Origin: Acidobacteriota bacterium
GTDB taxonomy: Bacteria > Acidobacteriota > Vicinamibacteria > Vicinamibacterales > SCN-69-37
Assembly (NCBI GenBank): GCA_020853395.1
Contig: JADYYY010000011.1
Coordinates: 1-64,000, forward strand
Direction: 5' to 3'
DNA length: 64,000 nt
This document shows, piece by piece, positions 1 to 8,301 of this stretch. The notes under the pieces were generated by a model that saw only the letters and a program-made list of their open reading frames with translations, was not told where the DNA came from and did not search any database. Positions within the stretch are counted from its first letter, which is position 1. Each line of letters starts with the position of its first letter. The translations under genes were made by a program, and so were the position numbers.

Positions 1-3000
1 AGCGTGTTGCCCAGCCGCAGCGTCAACGTCAGCCGCTGCCCGGCCGGCAGCATGCCGCCGGGCTGCAGCGCCGGATTGGTCTTCTGCAGCACGACGGGCG
101 GACGGAACACGGCCGTGCGATAGGCCTCGTAGACGCCGCCCACCATCGGATCGCGGCGGACGATCGCGCCGTCCTCGCCCCAGTTGGCCATCCCGGCCGA
201 GAAGTCGCCGTTGACGAGCAGGTTCGCGCTGTCGGCGCCGCCGGCCGCGGCGGGCGCGAGCGGGTCGACGCACTCGGTGCGTTCGATCGACTGGCCGGGC
301 GCCAGGGCCAGCGACACGTTGTCGACCTTGTAGTAGTAGTCGCCGCCGTTCGGATCGATCTGCCCGGCGTAGAAGTACACGGCGGCGTTCGGCCAGGCCG
401 TCGTCGCGTGGGCCTTCATCTGATAGGTGCGAAAGACGCCGTCGTTGGGCAGCGCGAACGTGCAGGCGGCGAAGTCGAGGCCGAAGTTGGCCGAGTTGCC
501 GACGAGCAGCACGCGCATGACCATGACCTTGCTGGCCGTGTTGGCCAGATCGAACTGCGCGACCACCGGCGTGTCGGTCGGGACGGCGATGCCGGTGTCC
601 TGGAACAGCAGCGCCTGGCTGACCGGCGTGCCGGCCGGCTGCGGCGTGCGGCGCAAGTTGAACGACCCGCCGGTCGTGTTCCACGTCATGTAGCTGTCGT
701 TCGGCGCGCCGTACAGCTTCCAGCCGGTTGTGCCGGCGCCGAACGAGCCGTTCTGCACGAGGTTCGGCGCGAGGCTGAAGTCGATGCCGGCCGTGGTGGC
801 GCCGGTGGTGACGTTCACGGGCGTGCCGGTCGTGACGTCGCACGCGGCGCACGCCAGGCCGTCGTACAGCTCGGGCACGTAGTTCAGCGATCCGATCGCG
901 CCGGCCCGGACGACGTACGAGCCGGTCGGCACGCCGAGGACTTCGTAGTTGCCGAAGTTGTCGGTATAGCCCGACGACACGAACCCGCCGTCCGTGCGAT
1001 ACACCTTGACCAGCACGGCCGAGATCGGTGAGCCGGTGCTCGCATCCGTGACGGTGCCGGTCACGCGGCCGCCGCGGCCGAGCGCGAAGTCGACGCCCGA
1101 GGTGATGGCGCCGGCGACCACGTTGACGGGATCGCCCGCGGTCACGTTGAGGAGCGGCGGAACCGCGTCGCCAACCGGCGGCGTTGGAAACTCGAGGGGT
1201 TCAGGGAAGCTCTTGTCAGCGTAGAGCTCGGGCACGTAGTAGACGGAGCTCGAGCAGCCGTCGCAGAACGCGCTGACGAAGTAGACGCCCGTCGCCAGGC
1301 CGCGGATCGTGAACGTCCCGTTGCTGCCGGTGTAGGTGTACTGATCCTCGAGAAACGTGCCATCCGCGCTGAACACGTCCACTTCAACGGATGAAAGCGG
1401 CGCGTGGCTGACCGCGTCCGTGACGACGCCCGAGATCTGACCGCCCTGGGCGAGCGAGAAGTCGATCCCGGAGGTCGTGCCCCCGGCCGTGACGCTCACG
1501 GGCGCGCCGCTCGTGACCGAGCACGGCACGCACGTGACGTTGTCGAAGACCTCGTCCACGAAGTTCTGGTAGGAGGCCGCGGTCCGGATGTAGAAGGACC
1601 CGGTCGGCAAACCGGACAGCACGTAGGCGCCCGTGCCGTCGGTCGAGGCCCATCGCACGTGTGTGCCGTCGGCGGCGTACGCCTGAACAGTCACACCGCT
1701 GATGCCGCTGCCGGTGCCCGTCGCCGTCACGGTGCCGGTGATCGTGCCGCCGGTGCCGAGCGCGAAGTTGACGCCCGACATCGTCACGCCCGGCCCGGCG
1801 ATCTGGATCGGCGTGCCGGTCTTCGGGTCGCAGGGGACGCACGGCTTGTCGTCGTACAGCTCGCCGATGTAGTTCATGCCCGGAGGCACTGACGCCGTCG
1901 CGAAGTACGTCCCCACCGGAAGCTGGATGACGCTCCAACTGCCGGCACCGTTCGTGATGGCGGAGTACGTGGCCTGTGTACTGGCGGAGATGACGGACAT
2001 CTCCACGCCGGCGAGCGGCGCGCCGCCGTTCGCGCTCGTCACCGTCCCCGCGATGGTGCCGCCAGCCGACAAGGCGAAGTCGATGCCGCTCGTGACGGCT
2101 CCAGCGGTCACCGGAATCGGCGTGAAGGTCGACAGGTCGCACACTTCGTGTGACGGGCACGAGATGCCGTCGTAAGCCTCGTCGATGTAGTTGAGCGACG
2201 CCGAAACATTGGTGCGCGCCACGTACGAGCCGCTGGCGAGGCCCAGCACCGTGAACACCCCGCCGCTGTTCGTCGTCGCGCTTCCCGCGGACTGGCCCGC
2301 CGTCGTGTAGACGCCGACGAACACGTTGGCCAGCGGCGCGTGGGTGACGCCGTCCGTCACCTGGCCGGTAATGCTCCCGCCGGGCGTCAACGTGAAGTTG
2401 ACCCCGGTGGTCGCCGCACCGGCCGTGACCGCGATCGGCGTCGCGCCCTGCAAAGAGCAGTTGGCCGGGCAGGGCAGCTCGTCGTAGAGCTCGCTGAGGT
2501 AGTTCAGCGAGCTGCCCGGTAGCGCCCGGGCGAAGTAGGTGCCCTCGGGTAAGCCCGACGCGGTGAACACGCCGGACGCATTGCTGGAGACGGCTGCAAC
2601 GAAGGCATTGTCGGAGGTGTAGATCTGAACGGGCACGCCGCTGATGGGCGTTGCGGTCACCGCGTCCGTGATGGTTCCCGTGATGCTGCCGGAGGACGAG
2701 AGCGTGAAGTCGACGTTGCTGGTGATCGCGCCCGTCGTGACCGCGATGGGCGTCCCCGTCGTCACCGTGCAGGACGGAAAGCAGGCGATCTCGTTGTACA
2801 GCTCGTTGACGTAGAGCTGGGCCGCCGTGACGACGGTCGCCGCGTAGTAGGTGCCCGACGGCAGGCCGAGCACCGTGAAGACGCCGGCGCCGTTGCTCGA
2901 CGCGGATTTCACTTGCGCGCCGGTGGCGTCGTAGATGCGGACGCTGATCCCCGAGATCGGCGAGCTCGTGGCCGCAGCCCGCACGGTTCCGCTCAACGTG

Positions 3001-3716
3001 CCGCCGCCGGCCAGGCTGAAATCGATCCCCGTGACGGCCGCGGCCGAGCCGACGGCGATGGCGGTGCCGCTCGCCAGCGAGCAGGTGAACGGGCAGTCGA
3101 CGTTGTTGTACAGCTCGTCCTGGTAGTTCTGAGACGACGTCACGGCGGTGCGGGCGTAGTACGAGCCGGCGCGGAGTCCGACGGCGGCGTATGCCCCGCT
3201 GCCGTTGGTGTTGACGGTCGTGACGGTCGTGCCGGCGGGCGTGACGATTCTGACGGGGACGGCACCGAGAGGGCTGCTGGTGGCGGCGTCGACCACCGTG
3301 CCCGAGATGCTGGCGCCGGCGTCCAGGGCGAAGTCGATGCCGCCGTGCGTGACCCCTGCCGTGACGCTCACCGGCGTGCCCGCCGTCACCGAGCAGGCGG
3401 GCCCGCAGGGGATGTTGTCGTAGACCTCATCGACGAGATTCAGCCCTATGCCGTACGCGGCCGTCCGAACGAAGTAGGAGCCCGCACCGAGTGAGACGCT
3501 GTAGGTGCCGTCCGCGCCCGCCTGTGTGTTTTGAACCAGGGCGCCCGACGAGCTGTACACCCGGACCGGCGCGAGCGCGACCGGCGAGCCATCGAGCGCA
3601 CGCGTGACCGTGCCGGCGATTGCGCCGTTCTGAGCCCAGGCCGGCGCCGCACACACGACCAGCGTCAAGAGCGCGTTGCGGATCGCTGACCAGGTCGTGC
3701 TAAGGGGCCCCGACAC
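1..3716 (-). CDS. Secreted protein with nine tandem carboxypeptidase-regulatory-like repeats (partial, C-terminus off the left edge)
   Basis: The frame is open from a GTG at 3716-3714 to the left edge, so at least 1238 residues are encoded. The start is supported by GAGGA six bases upstream and an in-frame TGA just before it. Residues 1-28 form a signal peptide (hydrophobic LLTLVVCAA core, AWA-Q cleavage site), so the product is exported. Nine repeats of about 105 residues follow. Each has a beta-rich GxISGTVxD segment, like carboxypeptidase-regulatory/Cna-B folds, and a signature resembling NYxxELYDxxxCxxC followed by GTPxxVTAG. After the repeats come two jelly-roll-like modules beginning NLVQNGSF and NLLVNGDF, reminiscent of CBM_4_9 domains. 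A surface or matrix adhesin role is inference. It is divergent from the kinase at 3892. Confidence 0.85.
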   Translation of the reverse strand, partial: MSGPLSTTWSAIRNALLTLVVCAAPAWAQNGAIAGTVTRALDGSPVALAPVRVYSSSGALVQNTQAGADGTYSVSLGAGSYFVRTAAYGIGLNLVDEVYDNIPCGPACSVTAGTPVSVTAGVTHGGIDFALDAGASISGTVVDAATSSPLGAVPVRIVTPAGTTVTTVNTNGSGAYAAVGLRAGSYYARTAVTSSQNYQDELYNNVDCPFTCSLASGTAIAVGSAAAVTGIDFSLAGGGTLSGTVRAAATSSPISGISVRIYDATGAQVKSASSNGAGVFTVLGLPSGTYYAATVVTAAQLYVNELYNEIACFPSCTVTTGTPIAVTTGAITSNVDFTLSSSGSITGTITDAVTATPISGVPVQIYTSDNAFVAAVSSNASGVFTASGLPEGTYFARALPGSSLNYLSELYDELPCPANCSLQGATPIAVTAGAATTGVNFTLTPGGSITGQVTDGVTHAPLANVFVGVYTTAGQSAGSATTNSGGVFTVLGLASGSYVARTNVSASLNYIDEAYDGISCPSHEVCDLSTFTPIPVTAGAVTSGIDFALSAGGTIAGTVTSANGGAPLAGVEMSVISASTQATYSAITNGAGSWSVIQLPVGTYFATASVPPGMNYIGELYDDKPCVPCDPKTGTPIQIAGPGVTMSGVNFALGTGGTITGTVTATGTGSGISGVTVQAYAADGTHVRWASTDGTGAYVLSGLPTGSFYIRTAASYQNFVDEVFDNVTCVPCSVTSGAPVSVTAGGTTSGIDFSLAQGGQISGVVTDAVSHAPLSSVEVDVFSADGTFLEDQYTYTGSNGTFTIRGLATGVYFVSAFCDGCSSSVYYVPELYADKSFPEPLEFPTPPVGDAVPPLLNVTAGDPVNVVAGAITSGVDFALGRGGRVTGTVTDASTGSPISAVLVKVYRTDGGFVSSGYTDNFGNYEVLGVPTGSYVVRAGAIGSLNYVPELYDGLACAACDVTTGTPVNVTTGATTAGIDFSLAPNLVQNGSFGAGTTGWKLYGAPNDSYMTWNTTGGSFNLRRTPQPAGTPVSQALLFQDTGIAVPTDTPVVAQFDLANTASKVMVMRVLLVGNSANFGLDFAACTFALPNDGVFRTYQMKAHATTAWPNAAVYFYAGQIDPNGGDYYYKVDNVSLALAPGQSIERTECVDPLAPAAAGGADSANLLVNGDFSAGMANWGEDGAIVRRDPMVGGVYEAYRTAVFRPPVVLQKTNPALQPGGMLPAGQRLTLTLRLGNT
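862..3444 (-). repeat. Nine coding tandem repeats of about 105 codons
   Basis: The codons for the ELYD-type motif recur at about 3418, 3105, 2793, 2473, 2170, 1851, 1542, 1219 and 862. The spacing is 303-323 bp, and 357 bp for the last interval. Most copies carry two cysteines shortly after the motif. The copy at 1219 lacks them and has a longer proline-rich insert. The copies differ throughout at DNA level, so this is an old protein repeat rather than recent DNA amplification. Confidence 0.85.
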
Positions 3717-3891
3717 GGCTCATCCTCGATTTCCCACGTAGCGGACGCGACGTCCGGGGAGGCGCGGGCCGGCGGAGCGTAGTTCGCGCCATGCGTCCCC
3801 GTCCTTCGCGTGCGGTCAAAGACCTATCAATGACGGTTGATGTTCGGGGCCGTCTGGTCCGGCCTCAGGGTGTATCCTCGCTGCCTCGGAA

Positions 3892-6519
3892 ATGGACATC
3901 GAGACCGGGACTCGCCTGGGCCCGTACGAGATCCTGTCACCGCTCGGTGCCGGCGGCATGGGCGTGGTCTGCCGCGCGCGCGACACCCGGCTCGATCGGG
4001 AGGTCGCGATCAAACTGGCCGCGCCGGGTCGGCTCGCCGATCCGGCCGCGCGGTCGAGATTCCAGCGCGAGATGGCGATCGCGGCCCGGCTGAGCCATCC
4101 CCGGGTCTGCACGCTCCTCGACGCGGGGGTCGAGGACGACCGGCCCTACTTCGTGATGGAGCTGGTGCACGGCCAGACGCTGGCGACGCGCCTCGACCGG
4201 TCGGCCGGCCAGGGCATTCCGCTCCACGAAGCGCTCGAGATCGCGGCGGGCCTCTGCGACGCGCTCGCCTTCGCCCACCGGCACGGCGTGGTCCACCGGG
4301 ACGTCAAGCCGTCCAACGTGATGCTGACCCCCGACGGCGTGAAGCTGCTGGACTTCGGCGTCGCCCAACTCCTCGCGGCCGACGTGGTCCCCGATTCGCA
4401 GGCCGCGACCGTGCCTCAGGCGTTCATGGGCACGCCTGCGTACATGGCGCCGGAACAGATCGACGGGCGTGCGGACCAGCGCTCGGATCTGTTCGCCGTT
4501 GGTGCCGTGCTCTACGAAATGCTGACCGCCCGGCGCGCCTTCCCCGGCGCGTCTTCGTCCGAGATCCTGGGCGGCGTCGTTCGATGCTCGCCGCAGCCGC
4601 TGGCGGAGATTCGGCCGGCGCTGCCGCCGTGGGTGATCAGGATCGTCGAGCGATGCCTCCGGAAGGATCCCGACGAACGCTGGCAGGCCGCGGCCGATCT
4701 CGCCGAGGCGCTGCGGTGGGCACGCGATCCGGTCATGCTCACGGCCCTTCCGCAGGCGCAGCGACGCCAAGGGATCACCGGTCGAGCGTCCGTTGGCGTA
4801 GCCATGGCGGCCTTCGCGATCGCGGCGGCAGCCTGGTGGGTTCGAGCCCCTGGGCCGGCGCCGCGCGTGGAGTTCTACATGGACGACGTGGCGCTGCCGG
4901 ACGGCGAGCGATTCCTTCCAGGCCAGAGCTCGTGGTCCAGGGACGGCCGCCGGGTGGCCGTGGTGACGCAGCCGCTCGCGGGCAGCGCGGTCGAGACGAA
5001 GATCTGGATCCGCGAGATCGGCGGGGCCCGCCCGTGGCAGTTGATCGACGGCGCCGGACCCGAGTTCGTCACCTATCCGTCCTGGTCGCCTGACGGTCGA
5101 TCGCTCGCCTACTTCCGCGATCACGAGCTCGTGCGGTCTTCGCTCGCCTCGCCGGTGCCCGTCACGCTGGCCGACGCGCCCGACGGGCGAGGCACGACGT
5201 GGCTCGACAACGAGACGATCCTCTTCGCGCCCGAGGCCCAAGGCGATATCTGGCAGATCGCGGCGAAGGGCGGCACACCGTCCGTGGTGCTCCGGCGTCA
5301 GCCGGACGACCTCGGCGTGAAGTATCCGATGGCGCTGGAGGGAAGGCGATTCCTCTACTGGGCCCAGCGCTCGCGGCTGGCGGCGAGCGAGATCCGGGTG
5401 ACCTCGCCGAGCCTGTCGGGTGCGAGCGTCACGATCGTGCAATCCGCCAAAGCGGGCGCATACGCCGACGGACATCTCTTCTACGTCCAAGACAACAGGA
5501 TCGTCGCGCAGCCGATCGACGCCGAGACGTGGACCCTGCGCGGGGACGCGGAGCTCGTGCCGGTGGAGACCGGCCTGGGAGGCAACCTCGGTGCGCCCTT
5601 TCTCACGGCCGGCGGTGAGGTCGCCGGCGCCGAGTCCGTGCGGCGCGAGGCGCGCGAGCTGACGTGGGTGAACCGATCGGGCCAGGCACTCGCGACCGTC
5701 GGTGAGGTAGCGCCGTACCGCACGATGGCGCTGTCGCCCGACGGGCGGCGGCTCCTCGTCGAGCGCGCCGCGCCGGGGATCGATACGGCGGCCATCTGGC
5801 TCCTGGACTTGCAGAGCGGCGCGTCGCGCCGCGTGGCCACCGAGGTCGGCGCGTCGCTGCCGGTGTGGCATCCCGGGCAGGACCGCGTGGCGTTTCGAGC
5901 ATCCCTCGGGCCCGGCGGCAGCGGCGCCGTCCAGGAGCAGAGCCTCGACGGGCGCACCCGCGTCCCGCTCGTCGAGGTCCTTGCCTCCGCGCGCCCCGCG
6001 GGATGGAGCGTGCACGGCGAGCTCGTGTGGTGGGCCGGCGATCCGACAGGGAAGCTCAACGGCATCTTCGTGCGCCAGGGCGACGTCGACAGACCGTACC
6101 GGCTGATTCGCATGGGCGCGGACGTGCGCAGCGTCGTGCTCCGCCCGGGCGGGAGCGCGCTGGCCTTCACCTCGAACGAGTCCGGCACGTTCGAGGTCTA
6201 CGTGGACACGTTTCCTCACCCGCGCCCCGCGCCGTGGCAGATCTCGACGGGTGGGGGCAGCCTCCCGAGGTGGTCGCAGGACGGACGCGAGCTCTTCTTC
6301 GAGGCTGGCGGCGTGCTGTCCGTCATCGCGATGACCGGCCGGGACGGCGGCCCGGACGGCGCGCCGCGCCGGTTGTTCCCCCTCGAGGATGCCGATTACG
6401 ACGTCCATCCCGACGGCCGGCTGCTCGTGGAGCGGCGCCGGCGGCCCGACGCGCACTACCTTCGCGTGTTCCAGCACTGGTCGAACAGGCCGGCCAGCGA
6501 ACACACGGACAACCGGTGA
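3892..6519 (+). CDS. PknB-type membrane serine/threonine kinase with WD40-like (PD40/TolB) C-terminal propeller
   Basis: An 875-residue Hanks-type kinase. Residues 12-275 carry the kinase domain: glycine loop GAGGMG (19-24), catalytic Lys41, HRD at 135-137, DFG from Asp154 and an APEQ motif. A hydrophobic segment near residues 302-320 anchors it in the inner membrane. The remaining 550 residues contain repeated SPDGR/WSxDGR motifs typical of TolB/PD40 beta-propeller blades and should lie outside the cytoplasm as a sensor. Only a weak purine-rich run precedes the ATG. Its stop overlaps the GTG of a winged-helix/FHA regulator by four bases, so the two are probably co-translated and the regulator is a likely substrate. 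This kinase-propeller arrangement is common in Acidobacteriota. The ligand is unknown. Confidence 0.93.
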   Translation: MDIETGTRLGPYEILSPLGAGGMGVVCRARDTRLDREVAIKLAAPGRLADPAARSRFQREMAIAARLSHPRVCTLLDAGVEDDRPYFVMELVHGQTLATRLDRSAGQGIPLHEALEIAAGLCDALAFAHRHGVVHRDVKPSNVMLTPDGVKLLDFGVAQLLAADVVPDSQAATVPQAFMGTPAYMAPEQIDGRADQRSDLFAVGAVLYEMLTARRAFPGASSSEILGGVVRCSPQPLAEIRPALPPWVIRIVERCLRKDPDERWQAAADLAEALRWARDPVMLTALPQAQRRQGITGRASVGVAMAAFAIAAAAWWVRAPGPAPRVEFYMDDVALPDGERFLPGQSSWSRDGRRVAVVTQPLAGSAVETKIWIREIGGARPWQLIDGAGPEFVTYPSWSPDGRSLAYFRDHELVRSSLASPVPVTLADAPDGRGTTWLDNETILFAPEAQGDIWQIAAKGGTPSVVLRRQPDDLGVKYPMALEGRRFLYWAQRSRLAASEIRVTSPSLSGASVTIVQSAKAGAYADGHLFYVQDNRIVAQPIDAETWTLRGDAELVPVETGLGGNLGAPFLTAGGEVAGAESVRREARELTWVNRSGQALATVGEVAPYRTMALSPDGRRLLVERAAPGIDTAAIWLLDLQSGASRRVATEVGASLPVWHPGQDRVAFRASLGPGGSGAVQEQSLDGRTRVPLVEVLASARPAGWSVHGELVWWAGDPTGKLNGIFVRQGDVDRPYRLIRMGADVRSVVLRPGGSALAFTSNESGTFEVYVDTFPHPRPAPWQISTGGGSLPRWSQDGRELFFEAGGVLSVIAMTGRDGGPDGAPRRLFPLEDADYDVHPDGRLLVERRRRPDAHYLRVFQHWSNRPASEHTDNR

Positions 6520-7145
6520 CGAGCTACCGGTTCGGACAGTTTCGTCTGGTCCCCGACCAGCGCCTCCTCGAGCGTGCCGGGATGCCGATTGCGCTCACGC
6601 CGCGGGCCCTCGACCTGCTCGTGATGCTCGTGCGGCATCGCGCACGCGTCATCACGAAGGACGAGATGCTCGCCGTGGTCTGGCCGGGGCGCGAGGTCGA
6701 GGAGGGCAACATCGCTCAGCAGATCCATCTGCTGCGACGCGCCCTCGCCGATGCCGGCGAATGCGTCGTCACCGTTCCGAAGCACGGCTACCGGTTCGCG
6801 GCCGAGGTCACGGAGTGCTCGGAGAGCCCACGACACGCGGGCATCACCCAGCACGCGCTCCTGTGGGACGGCCGCGCGTTCCTGCTGCCGGAGGGATCGA
6901 CGGTCGTCGGTCGGGCAGACGACGTGGACGTGCAGTTGCTGTTGCCGTCCGTGTCGCGCCGGCACGCGCAGATCGACGTGCGGGGGCTCGACGCCACGGT
7001 GCGAGACCTCGAGAGCACGCACGGCACCTGGCGCGGCGTGACGCGGGTGCAGGGCGCCGTGCCGCTCGTCAGCGGCGACGAGGTCCGGCTCGGATCGGCC
7101 CTGCTGGTCTATCGCTTCACTCGGCCCGACGACACGACGGTGTGA
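6516..7145 (+). CDS. Winged-helix DNA-binding regulator fused to an FHA domain
   Basis: The 209-residue product starts at a GTG inside the kinase stop (GTGA overlap at 6516-6519). The same frame stays open far upstream, but that part is only a shadow of the kinase gene. Residues 1-100 are an OmpR/CadC-type winged helix (Trans_reg_C), ending in the typical VPKHGYRF hairpin. Residues 115-205 form an FHA phosphothreonine-binding domain with the GR, SRRH and STHGT landmarks; His replaces the usual Asn of the NGT turn. No receiver domain or Asp phosphorylation site is seen. The inferred mechanism is that the kinase phosphorylates a threonine that the FHA domain binds, changing DNA binding or oligomerisation. 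Confidence 0.88.
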   Translation: MTSYRFGQFRLVPDQRLLERAGMPIALTPRALDLLVMLVRHRARVITKDEMLAVVWPGREVEEGNIAQQIHLLRRALADAGECVVTVPKHGYRFAAEVTECSESPRHAGITQHALLWDGRAFLLPEGSTVVGRADDVDVQLLLPSVSRRHAQIDVRGLDATVRDLESTHGTWRGVTRVQGAVPLVSGDEVRLGSALLVYRFTRPDDTTV

Positions 7146-7193
7146 CGGCGCGACCGCGGCTGTCGCGAGACCCTCCCGGTGCGTTTCGAGCGC

Positions 7194-7223
7194 CGGCGAG
7201 CGCGGGCCCTGTCGCCGGACAGC
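7194..7223. repeat. Intergenic 30-bp repeat, copy A, with hairpin
   Basis: Thirty bases match 9024-9053 with one mismatch (7207 versus 9037). The repeat contains the inverted repeat CTGTC-GCCG-GACAG at 7209-7222. Both copies lie just after a gene end. There is no U-tract, so a simple intrinsic terminator is unlikely; a REP-like element is possible. Confidence 0.6.
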
Positions 7224-7250
7224 CCGGCGGCAGATGCTTGCCGGCCGATG

Positions 7251-7272
7251 ACTGGTCACCTAGACTGGTCAC
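7251..7272 (+). promoter_or_regulatory. Direct-repeat operator candidate of the Phd/PIN toxin-antitoxin pair
   Basis: Two perfect copies of ACTGGTCAC (7251-7259 and 7264-7272) sit four bases apart, a 13-bp pitch, and end directly at the antitoxin ATG. The TAGACT between and overlapping them could be a -10 hexamer, which would make the transcript leaderless. Autoregulation through such sites is usual for type II antitoxins; this particular site is inferred. Confidence 0.55.
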
Positions 7273-7503
7273 ATGTCGGTCCCTGCCGCCGAGTTCAAGG
7301 CCCGCTGTCTCGCGCTCATCGATCAGGTACACGAACGGGGCGAGCCGATCACCATCACCAAACGCGGGCGCGTCGTCGCCGCCCTCGTGCCCGCCGGGGC
7401 CGTCGAGGAGCGGCCGTGGGAGCGTCTGCGCGGCAAAGCGCGGTGGCACGGCGACCCGTTCGCGCCGGTCGTCCCGGACGATGAGATCGATGCCATCCGA
7501 TGA
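7273..7503 (+). CDS. Phd/YefM-family antitoxin
   Basis: A 76-residue protein with the Phd/YefM N-terminal DNA-binding fold. The sequence begins MSVPAAEFKARCLALIDQV, followed by the usual ITKRGRVVAALVP strand segment. The C-terminal tail (residues 45-76) is the likely toxin-binding part. It overlaps the downstream PIN toxin by four bases (ATGA at 7500-7503), the standard antitoxin-first arrangement. A 9-bp direct repeat immediately upstream is a candidate autoregulatory site. No Shine-Dalgarno sequence is visible, consistent with a leaderless message. Confidence 0.9.
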   Translation: MSVPAAEFKARCLALIDQVHERGEPITITKRGRVVAALVPAGAVEERPWERLRGKARWHGDPFAPVVPDDEIDAIR

Positions 7504-7916
7504 GCGTGCTGCTCGACACGCACGCGTGGATTTGGTGGGTGGATCAGGACAGACGACTGGGCACTGCGGCCATCGCCGCGCTGGACGGGCTCCCGCGAAC
7601 CGAGCGCCCCTGCCTGTGCGACATCAGCCTGTGGGAAGTCGGCATGCTCGTCGCCGCCGGGCGCCTCGGCCTCGATGTGCCGCTCGCGGACTGGCTGGCC
7701 GCTGCGGCGCATCCGCGCTCGGTGCGCCTGATGCCGATCACGCCCGCCATCGCGGCTGGTGTCGCGGCGCTGCCCGCCCCGTTCCAGCGGGATCCGGCCG
7801 ACCGGCTGATCGTCGCGACGGCCCGCGCGCACGCGCTCCCCGTGCTCACGCACGATCGGCGCATTCTCGCGTCCCGGCTCGTGAAGCGCTGGCGCCCTGC
7901 TCGCTCACGACGATGA
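7500..7916 (+). CDS. PIN-domain toxin (VapC-like ribonuclease)
   Basis: The 138-residue product has the PIN active-site pattern: Asp6 in LLDTHAWIW, a Glu in SLWEVGML, and the Asp pair region RDPADRLIVATA before the LTHDRRI segment. These residues coordinate Mg2+ in PIN ribonucleases, which cleave tRNA, rRNA or mRNA. The LDTHAWIWW start is typical of the PIN subgroup paired with Phd-type antitoxins, as here. It is of full length for the family with no visible lesion, so the module is probably active. The target RNA cannot be told from sequence. Confidence 0.9.
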   Translation: MSVLLDTHAWIWWVDQDRRLGTAAIAALDGLPRTERPCLCDISLWEVGMLVAAGRLGLDVPLADWLAAAAHPRSVRLMPITPAIAAGVAALPAPFQRDPADRLIVATARAHALPVLTHDRRILASRLVKRWRPARSRR

Positions 7917-7945
7917 GCGCGGCGGCCTGAGACTGGCGCGCGCGG

Positions 7946-7966
7946 AGGGCGTGCGGCTTGCGGCTT
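7946..7966. repeat. Dispersed intergenic repeat (AGGGCGTRCGGCTTGCGGCTT), copy 1
   Basis: Twenty-one bases match 16355-16375 with one mismatch. Related shorter pieces (GGCTTACG, CACGGCTCACGGCGTACGG, TAAGCCGCAAGCC) occur near 8322-8345, 21308-21325 and 41580-41595, always between genes. It looks like a degenerate short intergenic repeat family. Function unknown. Confidence 0.5.
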
Positions 7967-8015
7967 ATGGCTTGACGCATACGGCGCCATCGAGGATGCG
8001 GGGCGGCGTGGGCGA

Positions 8016-8060
8016 TCAGCGAACCTTGAGCCATTCGGGCTCGCGGCCGTGTTTCGCCAT
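8016..8060 (-). pseudogene. Doc/Fic toxin N-terminal stub
   Basis: An ATG three bases beyond the second stop of the antitoxin frame opens a 14-codon frame, MAKHGREPEWLKVR, then TGA. PEWL near the N-terminus resembles the start of death-on-curing (Doc) toxins, the usual partner of this AbrB antitoxin type. No Fic motif (HxFxxGN) follows in the 100 bases before the next gene. The toxin body is therefore missing. The Doc identity is inferred from position and a few residues only. Confidence 0.35.
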
Positions 8061-8093
8061 CCGCTATCTGGCCAGCTCGCGCAGCGCGTTGCG

Positions 8094-8291
8094 CTACGTC
8101 TTCGCGGCGCTGGCCGCGATGCGCATGGCGCGTTCAGCGTCCGGGTCGTACGGGGTGAGCAGAATGCCTCGGTTGGTCTCGACGGCCAGCACCCGGTCCC
8201 CGGCCTCGAGCCGCAACCGGTCGGCCATGTCCTTGGGCAGCGTCGCGCTCACCGAACCGCCGGCCTGACGCAGCGTGACTTCCTTGGCCAT
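8094..8291 (-). CDS. AbrB/MazE-type antitoxin, C-terminally truncated by a nonsense codon
   Basis: A 65-residue SpoVT/AbrB swapped-hairpin protein (MAKEVTLRQAGGSVSATLPK, then LEAGDRVLAVE). Past the TAG at 8096-8094 the same frame continues RNALRELAR to a second TAG at 8066-8064. In this family the tail normally reads (K/R)YRNALRELA(K/R), so the TAG looks like a TAC (Tyr) mutated to stop. The lost tail is the usual toxin-contact region, while the DNA-binding fold is intact. A perfect palindrome lies just upstream (8302-8319). The partner toxin is reduced to a stub, so this is probably an orphan DNA-binding remnant of a dying module. Confidence 0.8.
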   Translation of the reverse strand: MAKEVTLRQAGGSVSATLPKDMADRLRLEAGDRVLAVETNRGILLTPYDPDAERAMRIAASAAKT

Positions 8292-8301
8292 GGAGCGTGC
8301 G

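Noticed and set aside
862-3444. Regular 310-bp spacing taken for a DNA-level tandem array
   Set aside because: The copies differ throughout at DNA level and are explained as protein repeats of one reading frame.
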